In this document: positions 1 to 5,618 of the stretch, one piece after another
Position numbering within the stretch: the stretch's first letter is position 1
How the letters are laid out: each line of letters starts with the position of its first letter
Assembly: GCA_024408745.1 (NCBI GenBank)
Contig: JAKSUS010000001.1
Span: 1 to 28,240, forward strand
Direction: 5' to 3'
Source: Candidatus Gastranaerophilales bacterium
GTDB taxonomy: Bacteria > Cyanobacteriota > Vampirovibrionia > Gastranaerophilales > JAILCC01
Length of the DNA: 28,240 nt
The notes under the pieces: model-generated
Seen by the model: only the letters and a program-made list of their open reading frames with translations
Databases searched by the model: none
Told to the model about the DNA's origin: nothing
Made by a program: the position numbers and the translations under genes

Positions 1-42
1 GTTATTTTGAAATTATAACAAAAAATAAAAAATATTCAAACA

Positions 43-102
43 TATTATTGACGTCAATAATAAAATATGATATATTGTTAAGGTCATACCCTTGACGTCA
101 AG
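43..102 (+). promoter_or_regulatory. Repressor promoter with two palindromic operators
   Basis: Two perfect palindromes share the 10-bp core TTGACGTCAA. O1 (43-62) is TATTATTGACGTCAATAATA and O2 (91-102) is CTTGACGTCAAG; their centres are 44 bp apart, about four helical turns. O1 contains a -35 box TTGACG (48-53), 17 bp before a -10 box TATATT (71-76). O2 lies in the leader just before the ribosome-binding site AAAGGA (105-110) of the next gene. The arrangement is what an autoregulated repressor would use: O1 blocks polymerase and O2 gives cooperative or looping binding. Because O1 is symmetric it also gives a leftward -35 TTGACG (57-52) 17 bp from TATTTT, so a divergent promoter is possible. 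That bases form palindromes is seen; repressor binding is inferred. Confidence 0.75.
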
Positions 103-114
103 AGAAAGGAAAAT

Positions 115-255
115 ATGACAAACGAACAAAAACGTTTTACATTGCGCCTTGATAAGCAATTATTTGAAACAATTACAAAGATTGCTAAAGATGAAAATAG
201 AGCAATCGGGCGACAAATAGAACAAATATTAAGACAATATGTAAAACAAAACTAA
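115..255 (+). CDS. Ribbon-helix-helix (Arc/MetJ-type) repressor, 46 aa
   Basis: A 46-residue protein starting MTNEQKRFTLRLDKQLFETI, with ATG 4 bp after AAAGGA. Residues 6-12 (KRFTLRL) form the alternating beta strand expected to contact the DNA major groove. They are followed by helix A (DKQLFETITKIAKDEN) and helix B starting at RAIGRQIEQILRQY, the typical Arc fold in a near-minimal length. Such proteins bind as dimers of dimers to palindromic sites, and two palindromes sit directly upstream, so it is probably an autoregulator and may be the phage's early or lysogeny switch protein. The product is tryptophan-free and basic. The family is clear; its role as the main immunity repressor rather than an accessory Arc-like regulator is inferred from position. 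Confidence 0.85.
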   Translation: MTNEQKRFTLRLDKQLFETITKIAKDENRAIGRQIEQILRQYVKQN

Positions 256-357
256 TTGAAATGCAAAAAACAGTACTTTGACAACTAAATAAAGGTAAGA
301 CGACCGGCGAACCAACAAAGGCGCACAAGGGAAGAATAAAATAAAGTTTTTATATAT

Positions 358-375
358 GCCGTCAGCTATGACGGC
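358..375 (+). other. Perfect 7-bp hairpin without a T-run
   Basis: GCCGTCA (358-364), loop GCTA, TGACGGC (369-375). It is not followed by T residues on the + strand, so it is not a standard terminator. It lies between the repressor gene and a cluster of terminators, where an RNA antitermination (put-like) element or a small RNA could be located. That role is speculative. Confidence 0.5.
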
Positions 376-410
376 TCCCATAAGGATTTTGTTTACAACT
401 ACTAATATAT

Positions 411-474
411 ATCCGCACAAGTCCACTTATTTCTATAATCTATATACTGAATTACCTATTGTGCGGATTTTTTT
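411..474 (+). terminator. Intrinsic terminator 1 of a tandem trio, long loop
   Basis: A perfect 10-bp inverted repeat ATCCGCACAA (411-420) and TTGTGCGGAT (459-468), followed by seven T (468-474). The 38-nt loop is unusually long for a simple terminator. It reads in the direction of the early genes and could act as an attenuator. Confidence 0.7.
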
Positions 475-505
475 AAGTTTATCTACATTGTTTTAGTCAA
501 GGTTG

Positions 506-554
506 ACCGCGCACTCCTCGACATAGTGTTTTTCGTATTCGCGCGGTTTTTTTT
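506..554 (+). terminator. Intrinsic terminator 2 of a tandem trio
   Basis: Stem ACCGCGC (506-512) with GCGCGGT (541-547), a 28-nt loop, then eight T (547-554). The tail TTTTTTTAAGTTTATC (548-563) is identical to the tail of terminator 1 (468-483), so the two units look duplicated, although their stems differ. Confidence 0.7.
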
Positions 555-579
555 AAGTTTATCGTTATTTAACTTGTAC

Positions 580-603
580 GTCCGATTTAATCGGACTTTT
601 TTT
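580..603 (+). terminator. Intrinsic terminator 3 of a tandem trio
   Basis: Compact hairpin GTCCGAT (580-586), loop TTA, ATCGGAC (590-596), followed by seven T (597-603). It lies 27 bp upstream of the start codon of the next gene, so unless it is bypassed it would shut off the downstream early operon. Confidence 0.85.
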
Positions 604-630
604 AAAAAGAATTAGTAAAGGAGTAATAAT

Positions 631-990
631 ATGATTAAAAAATTTTTGAATTGGCTGAATAAGCCTAGATGTCTTGAGGTTTCTTACATTCTAAATTGTG
701 AAGAACCAACAAAAGATGAAATTGAAAACGTAGTCTTAACGCACGATTTTAACGCTCGCTTGCGTGAAATCAGAACTAAAAACTTTGATGAAACAAAAGA
801 AATTATTAAAAGCTACACGCAAAATAAATATCAAAAAGACGGGCTTTTAATTACTAATAGACAGCTTGAAGAAGAAACAAATGAAATGATTATTAAACTT
901 CTTCAATCAGGCGCTATTGATAATATGAACAGATTAAACACAGAAACAATTCAAACACTTGAAAAATATGCAAAAGGAGGTAAAAAGTGA
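631..990 (+). CDS. Hypothetical early protein, 119 aa
   Basis: I do not recognise this protein. It starts at ATG 631, 8 bp after AAAGGAG, directly downstream of the three terminators. It is charged and mostly helical in appearance, with a lysine-rich N-terminus (MIKKFLNWLNKPR), a central acidic/basic part, and no membrane segment or metal-binding motif. The first gene of the early transcript often encodes a host-takeover or control protein, but nothing in the sequence shows a function. Its TGA stop (988-990) overlaps the next start codon as TGATG, and an AAAGGAGG ribosome-binding site for the next gene is embedded in its last codons, so the two are translationally coupled. Confidence 0.65.
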   Translation: MIKKFLNWLNKPRCLEVSYILNCEEPTKDEIENVVLTHDFNARLREIRTKNFDETKEIIKSYTQNKYQKDGLLITNRQLEEETNEMIIKLLQSGAIDNMNRLNTETIQTLEKYAKGGKK

Positions 991-1130
991 TGAATTACAG
1001 AGAAATGATTGAATGGTGCGATATGCATCTTGCAAGTTCTAATGAGCTATACGATACCTATTGTATGGACGATGAAGAAAAAGAAGAATTTGAAGAAAAA
1101 CTAAATACAGGCTACGAAAGCGGTTATTAG
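990..1130 (+). CDS. Small acidic hypothetical protein, 46 aa
   Basis: A 46-residue open frame (MNYREMIEWCDMHLASSNEL...) starting at the ATG that overlaps the preceding TGA stop. It has a strong AAAGGAGG site 9 bp upstream, which decides this start. The C-terminal half is very acidic (DDEEKEEFEEK). No family is recognised. The gene is supported by the ribosome-binding site, the coupled overlap and the tight spacing with its neighbours; function unknown. Confidence 0.6.
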   Translation: MNYREMIEWCDMHLASSNELYDTYCMDDEEKEEFEEKLNTGYESGY

Positions 1131-1144
1131 ATTGGGAGGAAATT

Positions 1145-1297
1145 ATGGAAAAGTTTTTAAGAGGAAAAACAAAAGGCGAACTTGTTAATCTTATTTTAGA
1201 TTTCACAACGAAAGATAAGTCTTTCACAAACAAAATTATTTGCTATTACAAGTCAACATTAAAAGACTTGAAAGAAGAATTAAAAAAAGCTCTGTAA
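1145..1297 (+). CDS. Small basic hypothetical protein, 50 aa
   Basis: A 50-residue protein (MEKFLRGKTKGELVNLILDF...) with GGGAGGA at 1134-1140 placed 4 bp before the start. It is lysine-rich with a helical C-terminus (STLKDLKEELKKAL). The first half resembles the short helix-loop pattern seen in small phage DNA-binding proteins, but I cannot name a family. A 6-bp hairpin (AGCTCT 1288-1293 with AGAGCT 1300-1305) overlaps the stop codon; on this strand it has no T-run. Confidence 0.6.
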   Translation: MEKFLRGKTKGELVNLILDFTTKDKSFTNKIICYYKSTLKDLKEELKKAL

Positions 1298-1313
1298 AAA
1301 GAGCTGTCAAAAA

Positions 1314-1339
1314 ATTATAACAAAAGGATTATAACAAAA
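1314..1339 (+). repeat. Tandem 12-bp repeat before the RecE-like gene
   Basis: ATTATAACAAAA occurs at 1314-1325 and again at 1328-1339, ending at the ATG at 1340. A third copy lies at 12-23, just upstream of the repressor promoter. The duplicated unit places GG between the copies and leaves the exonuclease gene with only a weak ribosome-binding site (AAAGG, 12 bp away). It may be a simple tandem duplication or a shared binding site. Confidence 0.5.
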
Positions 1340-2353
1340 ATGAAAAGAAGTTACAAGATTTTAAATTACAAAGAGGGAATGAAAATTGATAAAAATTGTA
1401 TTATTCGCAATATGCCCTCCGAAGTTTATCATAGCTTACCTGCTTTATCAAATTCAGGTCTTAAAACTTTAATTGATTGTCCGGCAAAATATTATTATAA
1501 ATATTTATCGGGTGAGTATGAACCAAAAGAAAGACCGAGTTTTAAAATAGGCAAAGCGGTACATTGTTATTTGTTGGAGGGCAGAAAAAAGTTTGAACAA
1601 ACCTATTGGCATAATCCCTACAATGAATTAACCAAACCCGAATTAATAGACTTATTAAAAACTAAACACGGTTATGATGACTCGATTAAAAAATATTTAG
1701 TAGTCGATTTAATGCAAATTCTATTAGATGAAAACGGAATTACACCAAAAGAAATACATCTTAATAAATCCGAATTAAATCAAGTCGTATGCATGACTAA
1801 AACTGCTAAAAACGACACTAAAACAAAAAACGCATTAAGTCAGAAAGGCGAAAGCGAATTAAGTATATTTTGGAAAGACGAAAAAACAGGGGTAATGCTA
1901 AAATGCAGACCCGACTTTATGCCCTATGATTGCTTGAATGTTCCCGATTATAAAACAACAGAAAGTGCTAATCCTCGTAATTTTTATAAAAAGTTTATTG
2001 AGTATGGTTATCATATTCAAGCTGCAATGTATCGAATGGGAATTAAAGCAGTAACAGGTATTGAAGTTCAAAACTTCTTTTTCATTGCACAAGAAAAAGA
2101 ACCGCCGTACATTACGCAAATATATTTAAACTGTGATGAATTGCTTACGTATGGAGAAAAAGCAATATATAACGCAATTGAAAAATATAAAGAGTGTGAA
2201 GAAAAAGGACTTTGGGGCGGTTATTCAGACAAAATTATTGAATTAAGTTTAGATTTACCACCAGAGGATTTATTAGGAAGTTACGACAAAGAGCAAGGTA
2301 TTTGTTTTGCTCCTAAATGGATTGATAGCGAATTAATTAAATATGAGGTTTAA
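1340..2353 (+). CDS. RecE-like PDDEXK exonuclease (exodeoxyribonuclease VIII type), 337 aa
   Basis: Predicted 5'-3' double-strand DNA exonuclease that makes 3' overhangs for recombination. Residues 26-75 match the family start (PSEVYHSLPALSNSGLKTLI..CPAKYYYKYLSGE) and the GKAVHCYLLE helix with its histidine at 75. The metal-binding nuclease core follows: E171/E173, RPDF (Asp192), D203-Y-K205 and Q227 in YHIQAAMY, that is the D-(D/E)xK-Q pattern of the PDDEXK_1/DUF3799 family. Length is normal for phage versions. It precedes a RecT-like annealing protein with 1 base between stop and the next start, the standard exonuclease/annealase pair. ATG 1340 is used; ATG 1412 (MPSEVYHS) is a possible alternative. 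Family assignment is from remembered motifs and is strong. Confidence 0.88.
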   Translation: MKRSYKILNYKEGMKIDKNCIIRNMPSEVYHSLPALSNSGLKTLIDCPAKYYYKYLSGEYEPKERPSFKIGKAVHCYLLEGRKKFEQTYWHNPYNELTKPELIDLLKTKHGYDDSIKKYLVVDLMQILLDENGITPKEIHLNKSELNQVVCMTKTAKNDTKTKNALSQKGESELSIFWKDEKTGVMLKCRPDFMPYDCLNVPDYKTTESANPRNFYKKFIEYGYHIQAAMYRMGIKAVTGIEVQNFFFIAQEKEPPYITQIYLNCDELLTYGEKAIYNAIEKYKECEEKGLWGGYSDKIIELSLDLPPEDLLGSYDKEQGICFAPKWIDSELIKYEV

Positions 2354-2354
2354 T

Positions 2355-2987
2355 ATGAATGAAATTGAGAAAACAGAGAAATTTGAGCAAACAACAACAC
2401 AAGTAAGCATTTATTCCGATACTAATTTGTACAATGAATTTTTTAAGATTGCAGAAGGCTTATCAAAAACAGAGCTTGTACCTGCAAGCTACAGAAACAA
2501 ACCCGAAAGTTGTTTACTTGCAATTGACTTAGCTAGGCAAATCGGATGCAAAAGCCCTTTTTATATAATGCAAAATCTATTTATGATACAAGGCAAGCCG
2601 TCTTGGAGCGGTCAATATTGTACAGCAGTAGTCAGAGCAAATTTTGATAATGTCCATATTGAATGGAAAGGCAAAGACGACCCCGATGGAGTAGGTTGCA
2701 GAGTAATTGCAACAGATAAAAACGGTAATGATTGTATTGGGACTTGGGTTACTATGAAAATGGCAAATGCCGAAGGGTGGCTAAATAAAACAGGGTCAAA
2801 ATGGCAAACAATGCCTCTTCAAATGCTCCAATACAGAGCGTTTACTTTTTTTGCAAGAATTAATTGCCCTGAAAAACTTTTAGGCTTAGCAGATGAATTT
2901 GATAAAGATTACACAGAACAAAAAACAAGAACATCAAAAGTTATAGAACTTGAGCAAAAATTAATGGAGGATAAAACAAATGAGTAA
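2355..2987 (+). CDS. RecT-like single-strand annealing protein, 210 aa
   Basis: Predicted phage recombinase that binds ssDNA produced by the upstream exonuclease and anneals it. The sequence follows the short RecT-like family: an N-terminal part with LVPASYR, CLLAIDLARQIG, the block SPFYIMQNLFMIQGKPSWSG, a middle strand region (VGCRVIATDKNG) and MPLQMLQYRAFTFFAR. The ATG at 2355 is preferred because GAGG (2345-2348) lies 6 bp before it. A longer frame from ATG 2343 adds only MRFN and lacks a ribosome-binding site. It follows the exonuclease stop by one base, and its own end overlaps the next gene by 8 bases. The C-terminus is lysine/glutamate-rich. Function is by family and pairing. Confidence 0.82.
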   Translation: MNEIEKTEKFEQTTTQVSIYSDTNLYNEFFKIAEGLSKTELVPASYRNKPESCLLAIDLARQIGCKSPFYIMQNLFMIQGKPSWSGQYCTAVVRANFDNVHIEWKGKDDPDGVGCRVIATDKNGNDCIGTWVTMKMANAEGWLNKTGSKWQTMPLQMLQYRAFTFFARINCPEKLLGLADEFDKDYTEQKTRTSKVIELEQKLMEDKTNE

Positions 2988-3180
2988 AATCGGTGTAGCT
3001 TGGAACAAATACAAAGATGACGGAACAAGTTATATTTCAATTAAATTAGATGATGAATTATTGCCGTTTACAATTACAAAAGAGCATATTATTACTCTTT
3101 TTGAAAACAAAACAACGGAATATACGACGGATAAATCACCGGCATATACTTTAACAATAAGTTTACCAAAAGAAAAATAA
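2980..3180 (+). CDS. Small beta-rich protein, DUF736-like, 66 aa
   Basis: A 66-residue protein (MSKIGVAWNKYKDDGTSYIS...) starting 8 bases inside the end of the annealing protein gene, with GGAGG at 2966-2970. Short beta strands (IGVAWNKY, YISIKLDDELL, AYTLTISLPK) resemble the small phage/plasmid DUF736 family, of unknown function and often found near recombination or replication genes. The resemblance is weak. Position directly after RecE/RecT suggests an accessory to recombination, for example ssDNA handling, but no classical SSB motif or acidic tail is present. A terminator follows (3212-3235). Confidence 0.6.
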   Translation: MSKIGVAWNKYKDDGTSYISIKLDDELLPFTITKEHIITLFENKTTEYTTDKSPAYTLTISLPKEK

Positions 3181-3211
3181 CTCTGATTAGTCGAAGTATC
3201 TAAATTAAACT

Positions 3212-3235
3212 GAGGGATTTTATCCCTCTTTTTTT
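3212..3235 (+). terminator. Intrinsic terminator after the recombination module
   Basis: Stem GAGGGAT (3212-3218), loop TTT, ATCCCTC (3222-3228), then seven T (3229-3235). It separates the recombination genes from the replication gene and lies only 18 bp before the replication gene's likely start, so the downstream gene depends on readthrough or on a promoter not obvious here. Confidence 0.85.
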
Positions 3236-3253
3236 ACAAAAATGGGGAAGAAA

Positions 3254-4033
3254 ATGAAAGAAAGTTTTGTATTTTATGGTTCATTTTTGAACGCAATTGA
3301 ACAATTTTCAGACAAAAGTCAACTCAAATTGTACAAAGTTTTGTTCAATTTTGCTCTAAAAGGTGAAGATTTTAGTTCAATTTTGAACAAAAAAGAGCTT
3401 GCAATTTTTGAATTGATTAAACCTCAAATACTCGCCAATGCTAAAAGATACGAGGATGGGTGTAAAGGTGGCAGACCACGAAAATTAAAAACCACTGGTT
3501 ATGAAAACAAAAAACCTAATGTAAATGAAAATGTAAATGAAAATGTAAATGAAAATGTAAATGAAAATGACGGGGTTTTTTCCGGAAGCAAAATTGTTTC
3601 TTCTTTTTTATCCGAATACGAAAAAATTTTTGTTACAGTTCCGATTGTTGATGAGCCAATGAAAAAGAAAATTGTTGAATTATCAGAGAATATTCCCGAT
3701 TTTATGACAGTATCAAAATCGGTTTTTCAAAAACTAAAAAATGTCGATTGGACATTTAAAAACGGTACAAAACCCAAATTAGACTGGCTTTTAAAAGAAA
3801 GCAATTTTATAAAACTGGCTAATCAAGAAGAAAAAAAAGTCATTGATTGGCAGGCTAAAGAGCTTGAATATCAGCAGTATAAAGAAAAACAAAAAAAAGA
3901 AGAAGAACAAAAACTTCAAAAGAAGTTAAGGCAAGAACAAGAAGAACGAGAAAAACGCTTAAATCCTACTCCGGAACAACAAGAGCGGATTAAACAAGCT
4001 CAAGAAAGGATGAAAACACTATGGCGATGTTAA
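3254..4033 (+). CDS. Phage replication initiation protein, DUF6291/DnaD-like, 259 aa
   Basis: The N-terminus (MKESFVFYGSFLNAIEQFSD...LKLYKVLFNFALKGEDF) and the stretch ELIKPQILANAKRYEDGCKGGRPRK match the DUF6291 type of phage replisome-organiser proteins. A low-complexity linker of four NVNE units follows (about residues 90-105). The middle part ends in NGTKPKLDWLLKESNFIKL, a common C-terminal feature of phage replication proteins that recruit the helicase. The last 60 residues form a charged coiled coil (KEKQKKEEEQKLQKK...). The ATG at 3254 is preferred because GGGGAAG lies just before it; ATG 3242 would add MGKK. The repeated DNA coding for the linker may be the origin. It overlaps the next gene by 13 bases. 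Confidence 0.72.
   Translation: MKESFVFYGSFLNAIEQFSDKSQLKLYKVLFNFALKGEDFSSILNKKELAIFELIKPQILANAKRYEDGCKGGRPRKLKTTGYENKKPNVNENVNENVNENVNENDGVFSGSKIVSSFLSEYEKIFVTVPIVDEPMKKKIVELSENIPDFMTVSKSVFQKLKNVDWTFKNGTKPKLDWLLKESNFIKLANQEEKKVIDWQAKELEYQQYKEKQKKEEEQKLQKKLRQEQEEREKRLNPTPEQQERIKQAQERMKTLWRC
3521..3568 (+). repeat. Four 12-bp iterons, candidate replication origin
   Basis: GTAAATGAAAAT is repeated four times without a mismatch (3521-3532, 3533-3544, 3545-3556, 3557-3568) inside the replication gene. It encodes (VNEN)n. Many phages carry their origin as direct repeats inside the initiator gene (lambda O and several Firmicutes phages), so this is a candidate initiator-binding site with an AT-rich region around it. 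The repeat is seen; origin function is inferred. Confidence 0.6.
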
Positions 4034-4413
4034 AGCAAGAGTTTATTTCAAAAGTCATTTCTCGCTTTGGCTACTATACAGAGAAAGATAGCGAGGGGGC
4101 TTTAAGTGATACCTATTCTAAGTGTTTAACTAAAAAGATAAACTTTGACAAACTTTGGGAGCTTTTTTGTAACGAATACGCAGGAAAAACTCCTCCAACA
4201 GGAGTTGAACTTAAAGAATTGTCAAAAAGATGTTTGCTTGAATCGGTAGAACAACCCAAAAGTAACTGGCTACAAGTTAAAGTTTATGATCCGCGTTATA
4301 AAGTTGAACGCGCTACAGATTGCTTTCCAAAAGGAACAACAAGTGAACAAATCATTAAAACTTACGAAACAATGTTTAAATGTACAGGTTGGGAAATTAT
4401 AAGCATAAGTTAA
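4021..4413 (+). CDS. Hypothetical protein in replication module, 130 aa
   Basis: I do not recognise this protein. It starts 13 bases inside the replication gene, with AAGGATG about 9 bp upstream. The N-terminal 60 residues are helical (LKQEFISKVISRFGYY...KLWELFCNEYAGKTPPTGVELKELSKRC) and resemble small phage proteins that follow replication initiators, with alternating amphipathic helices. The C-terminal 60 residues contain the beta-rich motif WLQVKVYDPRYKVERATDCFPKG. A partner of the replication initiator is possible from position. It is followed after 10 bases by the LuxR-type gene. Confidence 0.6.
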   Translation: MAMLKQEFISKVISRFGYYTEKDSEGALSDTYSKCLTKKINFDKLWELFCNEYAGKTPPTGVELKELSKRCLLESVEQPKSNWLQVKVYDPRYKVERATDCFPKGTTSEQIIKTYETMFKCTGWEIISIS

Positions 4414-4423
4414 GGGAGGAATT

Positions 4424-4630
4424 ATGGAATTTACAGGAAGCGAAATGAGAGTTATTAAGTATCTTGCGTATCCGACAAAGCAAATTGCCAAAAAAACAAA
4501 TTTTCAACCTTGTACAGTTAATACATATCTTGAAAGCATTTACACAAAACTTGAAGTAAATACAAGAGGTCTTGCAATTCTTAAACTGTTATCTATGCAA
4601 ATTGTAACACTTGATTATTTTGATTTCTGA
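4424..4630 (+). CDS. Solo LuxR/GerE-type HTH regulator, 68 aa
   Basis: The whole protein is a LuxR-type DNA-binding domain without sensor or receiver: FTGSEMRVIKYLAYPTKQIA, then KKTNFQPCTVNTYLESIYTK and LEVNTRGLAILKLL. This matches the consensus LTxxExxVLxL...KxIAxxL...TVxxYLxxIxxKLxVxxRxxA. GGGAGGA lies 4 bp before ATG 4424. It is the last gene before two terminators and is a good candidate for a phage transcription regulator, for example of middle or late genes. Recognised domain; target and role are inferred. It ends with TGA (4628-4630). Confidence 0.8.
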   Translation: MEFTGSEMRVIKYLAYPTKQIAKKTNFQPCTVNTYLESIYTKLEVNTRGLAILKLLSMQIVTLDYFDF

Positions 4631-4659
4631 CTCCTTTCTACTAGAGTTCACAACATACT

Positions 4660-4687
4660 AGCGCAGGTCAAGGCTTGCGCTTTTTTT
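4660..4687 (+). terminator. Intrinsic terminator after the LuxR-type gene
   Basis: Stem AGCGCA (4660-4665) with TGCGCT (4676-4681), a 10-nt loop and seven T (4681-4687). First of a tandem pair in the 138-bp gap between 4630 and 4769. Confidence 0.8.
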
Positions 4688-4714
4688 AAAAGTTAATAAT
4701 CTGATGACATAAGC

Positions 4715-4757
4715 AACGGCGGTATTTTGTCCTTGTTACTTTTCCGCCGTTTTTTTT
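4715..4757 (+). terminator. Second tandem terminator, long loop
   Basis: Perfect 8-bp stem AACGGCGG (4715-4722) with CCGCCGTT (4744-4751), a 21-nt loop and eight T (4750-4757). The T-run abuts the GAGG ribosome-binding site of the next gene (4758-4761), an attenuator-like placement: the same element could control expression of all genes to its right. Confidence 0.75.
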
Positions 4758-4768
4758 GAGGTTTAAAA

Positions 4769-4993
4769 ATGGAAGATTTTTTTATTTATCAAACAAACTT
4801 AAGACGATGGACTAAAGGCGCCATTGAGTGTTATAAAATCGGCTGTAATTGTTCAAAATGTAATATTCCTGAAATGGAATATTTTAAAAAGAAAAATTGC
4901 AAAATGAAATATTACGTTATATGGCTTAATAGAGAGTTTGGCAAGCCTAAAAACGAGATAGGACTTAACTATATTATAGAGGATAGCAAATGA
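4769..4993 (+). CDS. Small cysteine-containing early protein, 74 aa
   Basis: A 74-residue protein with GAGG 7 bp before ATG 4769. The core WTKGAIECYKIGCNCSKCNI is followed by CKMKYYVIWLNREFGKP. Cysteines at roughly 22, 27, 29, 32 and 44 could bind zinc, and the C-terminal helix looks like a compact DNA-binding or protein-interaction helix. I recall this WTKGAIECY pattern as a recurring uncharacterised protein in AT-rich gut bacteria and their phages, but no function is known to me. It overlaps the next gene by ATGA (4990-4993). Confidence 0.65.
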   Translation: MEDFFIYQTNLRRWTKGAIECYKIGCNCSKCNIPEMEYFKKKNCKMKYYVIWLNREFGKPKNEIGLNYIIEDSK

Positions 4994-5349
4994 ATGAAAT
5001 ATTTTTTAAAGAAAAGTGTTTGTTTAATCCCGACACAACTAAAAGTTATATTTTAAACGATTACGATATACATAAAAATCAATTAACAGCAGGTGCTATA
5101 TTTCACTTACGACAATTTATTTTAGATAATTTTAAAATTGATGAAAGAGAGGTCAAAATGTGTCAAAAATATACTCAAATTATTAAATACTACAAAGTTC
5201 TTGAAGAACTTGAAAAATTTAAAGAGCAAGGTGTTTTCTTCATACAATATGGACACAAAGAAATCCAATTATCGGCAGAATTAACTGAAAAATTATTGCC
5301 TGTTGTTATAAAACATTATGAAAACAAAATTAAGGAACTTGAACAATGA
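4990..5349 (+). CDS. Hypothetical protein, 119 aa
   Basis: No family recognised. It starts in an ATGA overlap with the previous gene. Visible features are a polar N-terminus (FFKEKCLFNPDTTKSYI), a hydrophobic/helical segment (LTAGAIFHLRQFILDNF) and a long amphipathic helix near the end (KYYKVLEELEKFKEQ, then LLPVVIKHYENKIKELEQ). An internal ATG at 5158 (MCQKYTQIIKYYKVL) is preceded by GAGG and could give a shorter product. Its TGA stop overlaps the next start as ATGA. Confidence 0.6.
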   Translation: MNEIFFKEKCLFNPDTTKSYILNDYDIHKNQLTAGAIFHLRQFILDNFKIDEREVKMCQKYTQIIKYYKVLEELEKFKEQGVFFIQYGHKEIQLSAELTEKLLPVVIKHYENKIKELEQ

Positions 5350-5618
5350 AATTATGATACGGATTAGAGCTACACGAATATGAAACAATCGAGAGTGAAG
5401 ATAAGTATTATTGTTTAGAATTATCGCAAAAGAATAATATTATAGGCACTTACAATTTACCTGTTTATGAAGAAAGCGAACCTAGCGACTATGATGTCTT
5501 AGAACAGAAACTTGATAAAATAAATGAAATTGTATCATTTTTGAAATTGGCTGATAAAGATAATAAATTTAAACAATATACTGATAAGATTATTGAGGTG
5601 ATAAATGAGCTTAACTAA
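5346..5618 (+). CDS. Hypothetical protein with in-frame TGA at codon 4, 90 aa if read as Trp
   Basis: Reading from ATG 5346 gives M-K-L, then TGA (5355-5357), then 86 uninterrupted codons to TAA 5616-5618: YGLELHEYETIESEDKYYCL..., ending in EVINELN. The frame fills the gap between its neighbours exactly, overlaps the previous stop by ATGA and the next start by 14 bases, and looks like a normal protein: acidic, with a C-terminal helix. AAGGA lies about 9 bp before ATG 5346. After the TGA the frame has no ATG and no GTG or TTG before its last third, so the only usable start precedes the TGA. With TGA as Trp the start reads MKLWYGLELHEYE, which resembles small phage proteins beginning KxWYGLEL. 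Alternatives: a nonsense mutation, or a sequencing error. Confidence 0.6.

Larger units (their letters stand above)
256..630 (+). other. Non-coding stretch of 375 bases
   Basis: I see no plausible gene here. The stretch starts with TTGACA (278-283) without a convincing -10. It then holds a perfect hairpin at 358-375 and three consecutive hairpin-plus-T-run terminators (411-474, 506-554, 580-603), and ends with the ribosome-binding site AAAGGAG of the next gene. The single minus-strand open frame across 229-426 begins with GTG, has no ribosome-binding site and runs through structured elements. Confidence 0.7.

Noticed and set aside
278..306. Promoter starting with TTGACA
   Set aside because: The -35 is perfect but no -10-like sequence is found 16-18 bases later.
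229..426. Hydrophobic 65-residue open frame on the minus strand
   Set aside because: It begins with GTG, has no ribosome-binding site, overlaps the repressor gene end and runs through the hairpin and terminator region. The hydrophobicity comes from AT-rich codons.
631..1130. TGA at 988-990 as another readthrough site
   Set aside because: Continuing the frame gives an unlikely product overlapping out of frame with a gene that has its own strong ribosome-binding site, so this TGA is a true stop.
1288..1305. Terminator after the 50-residue gene
   Set aside because: The hairpin AGCTCT/AGAGCT has no T-run on the + strand; a T-run exists only when read leftward, where no gene would use it.
3521..3568. 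CRISPR array
   Set aside because: The repeats are 12 bp, contiguous without spacers, and lie within a coding frame.
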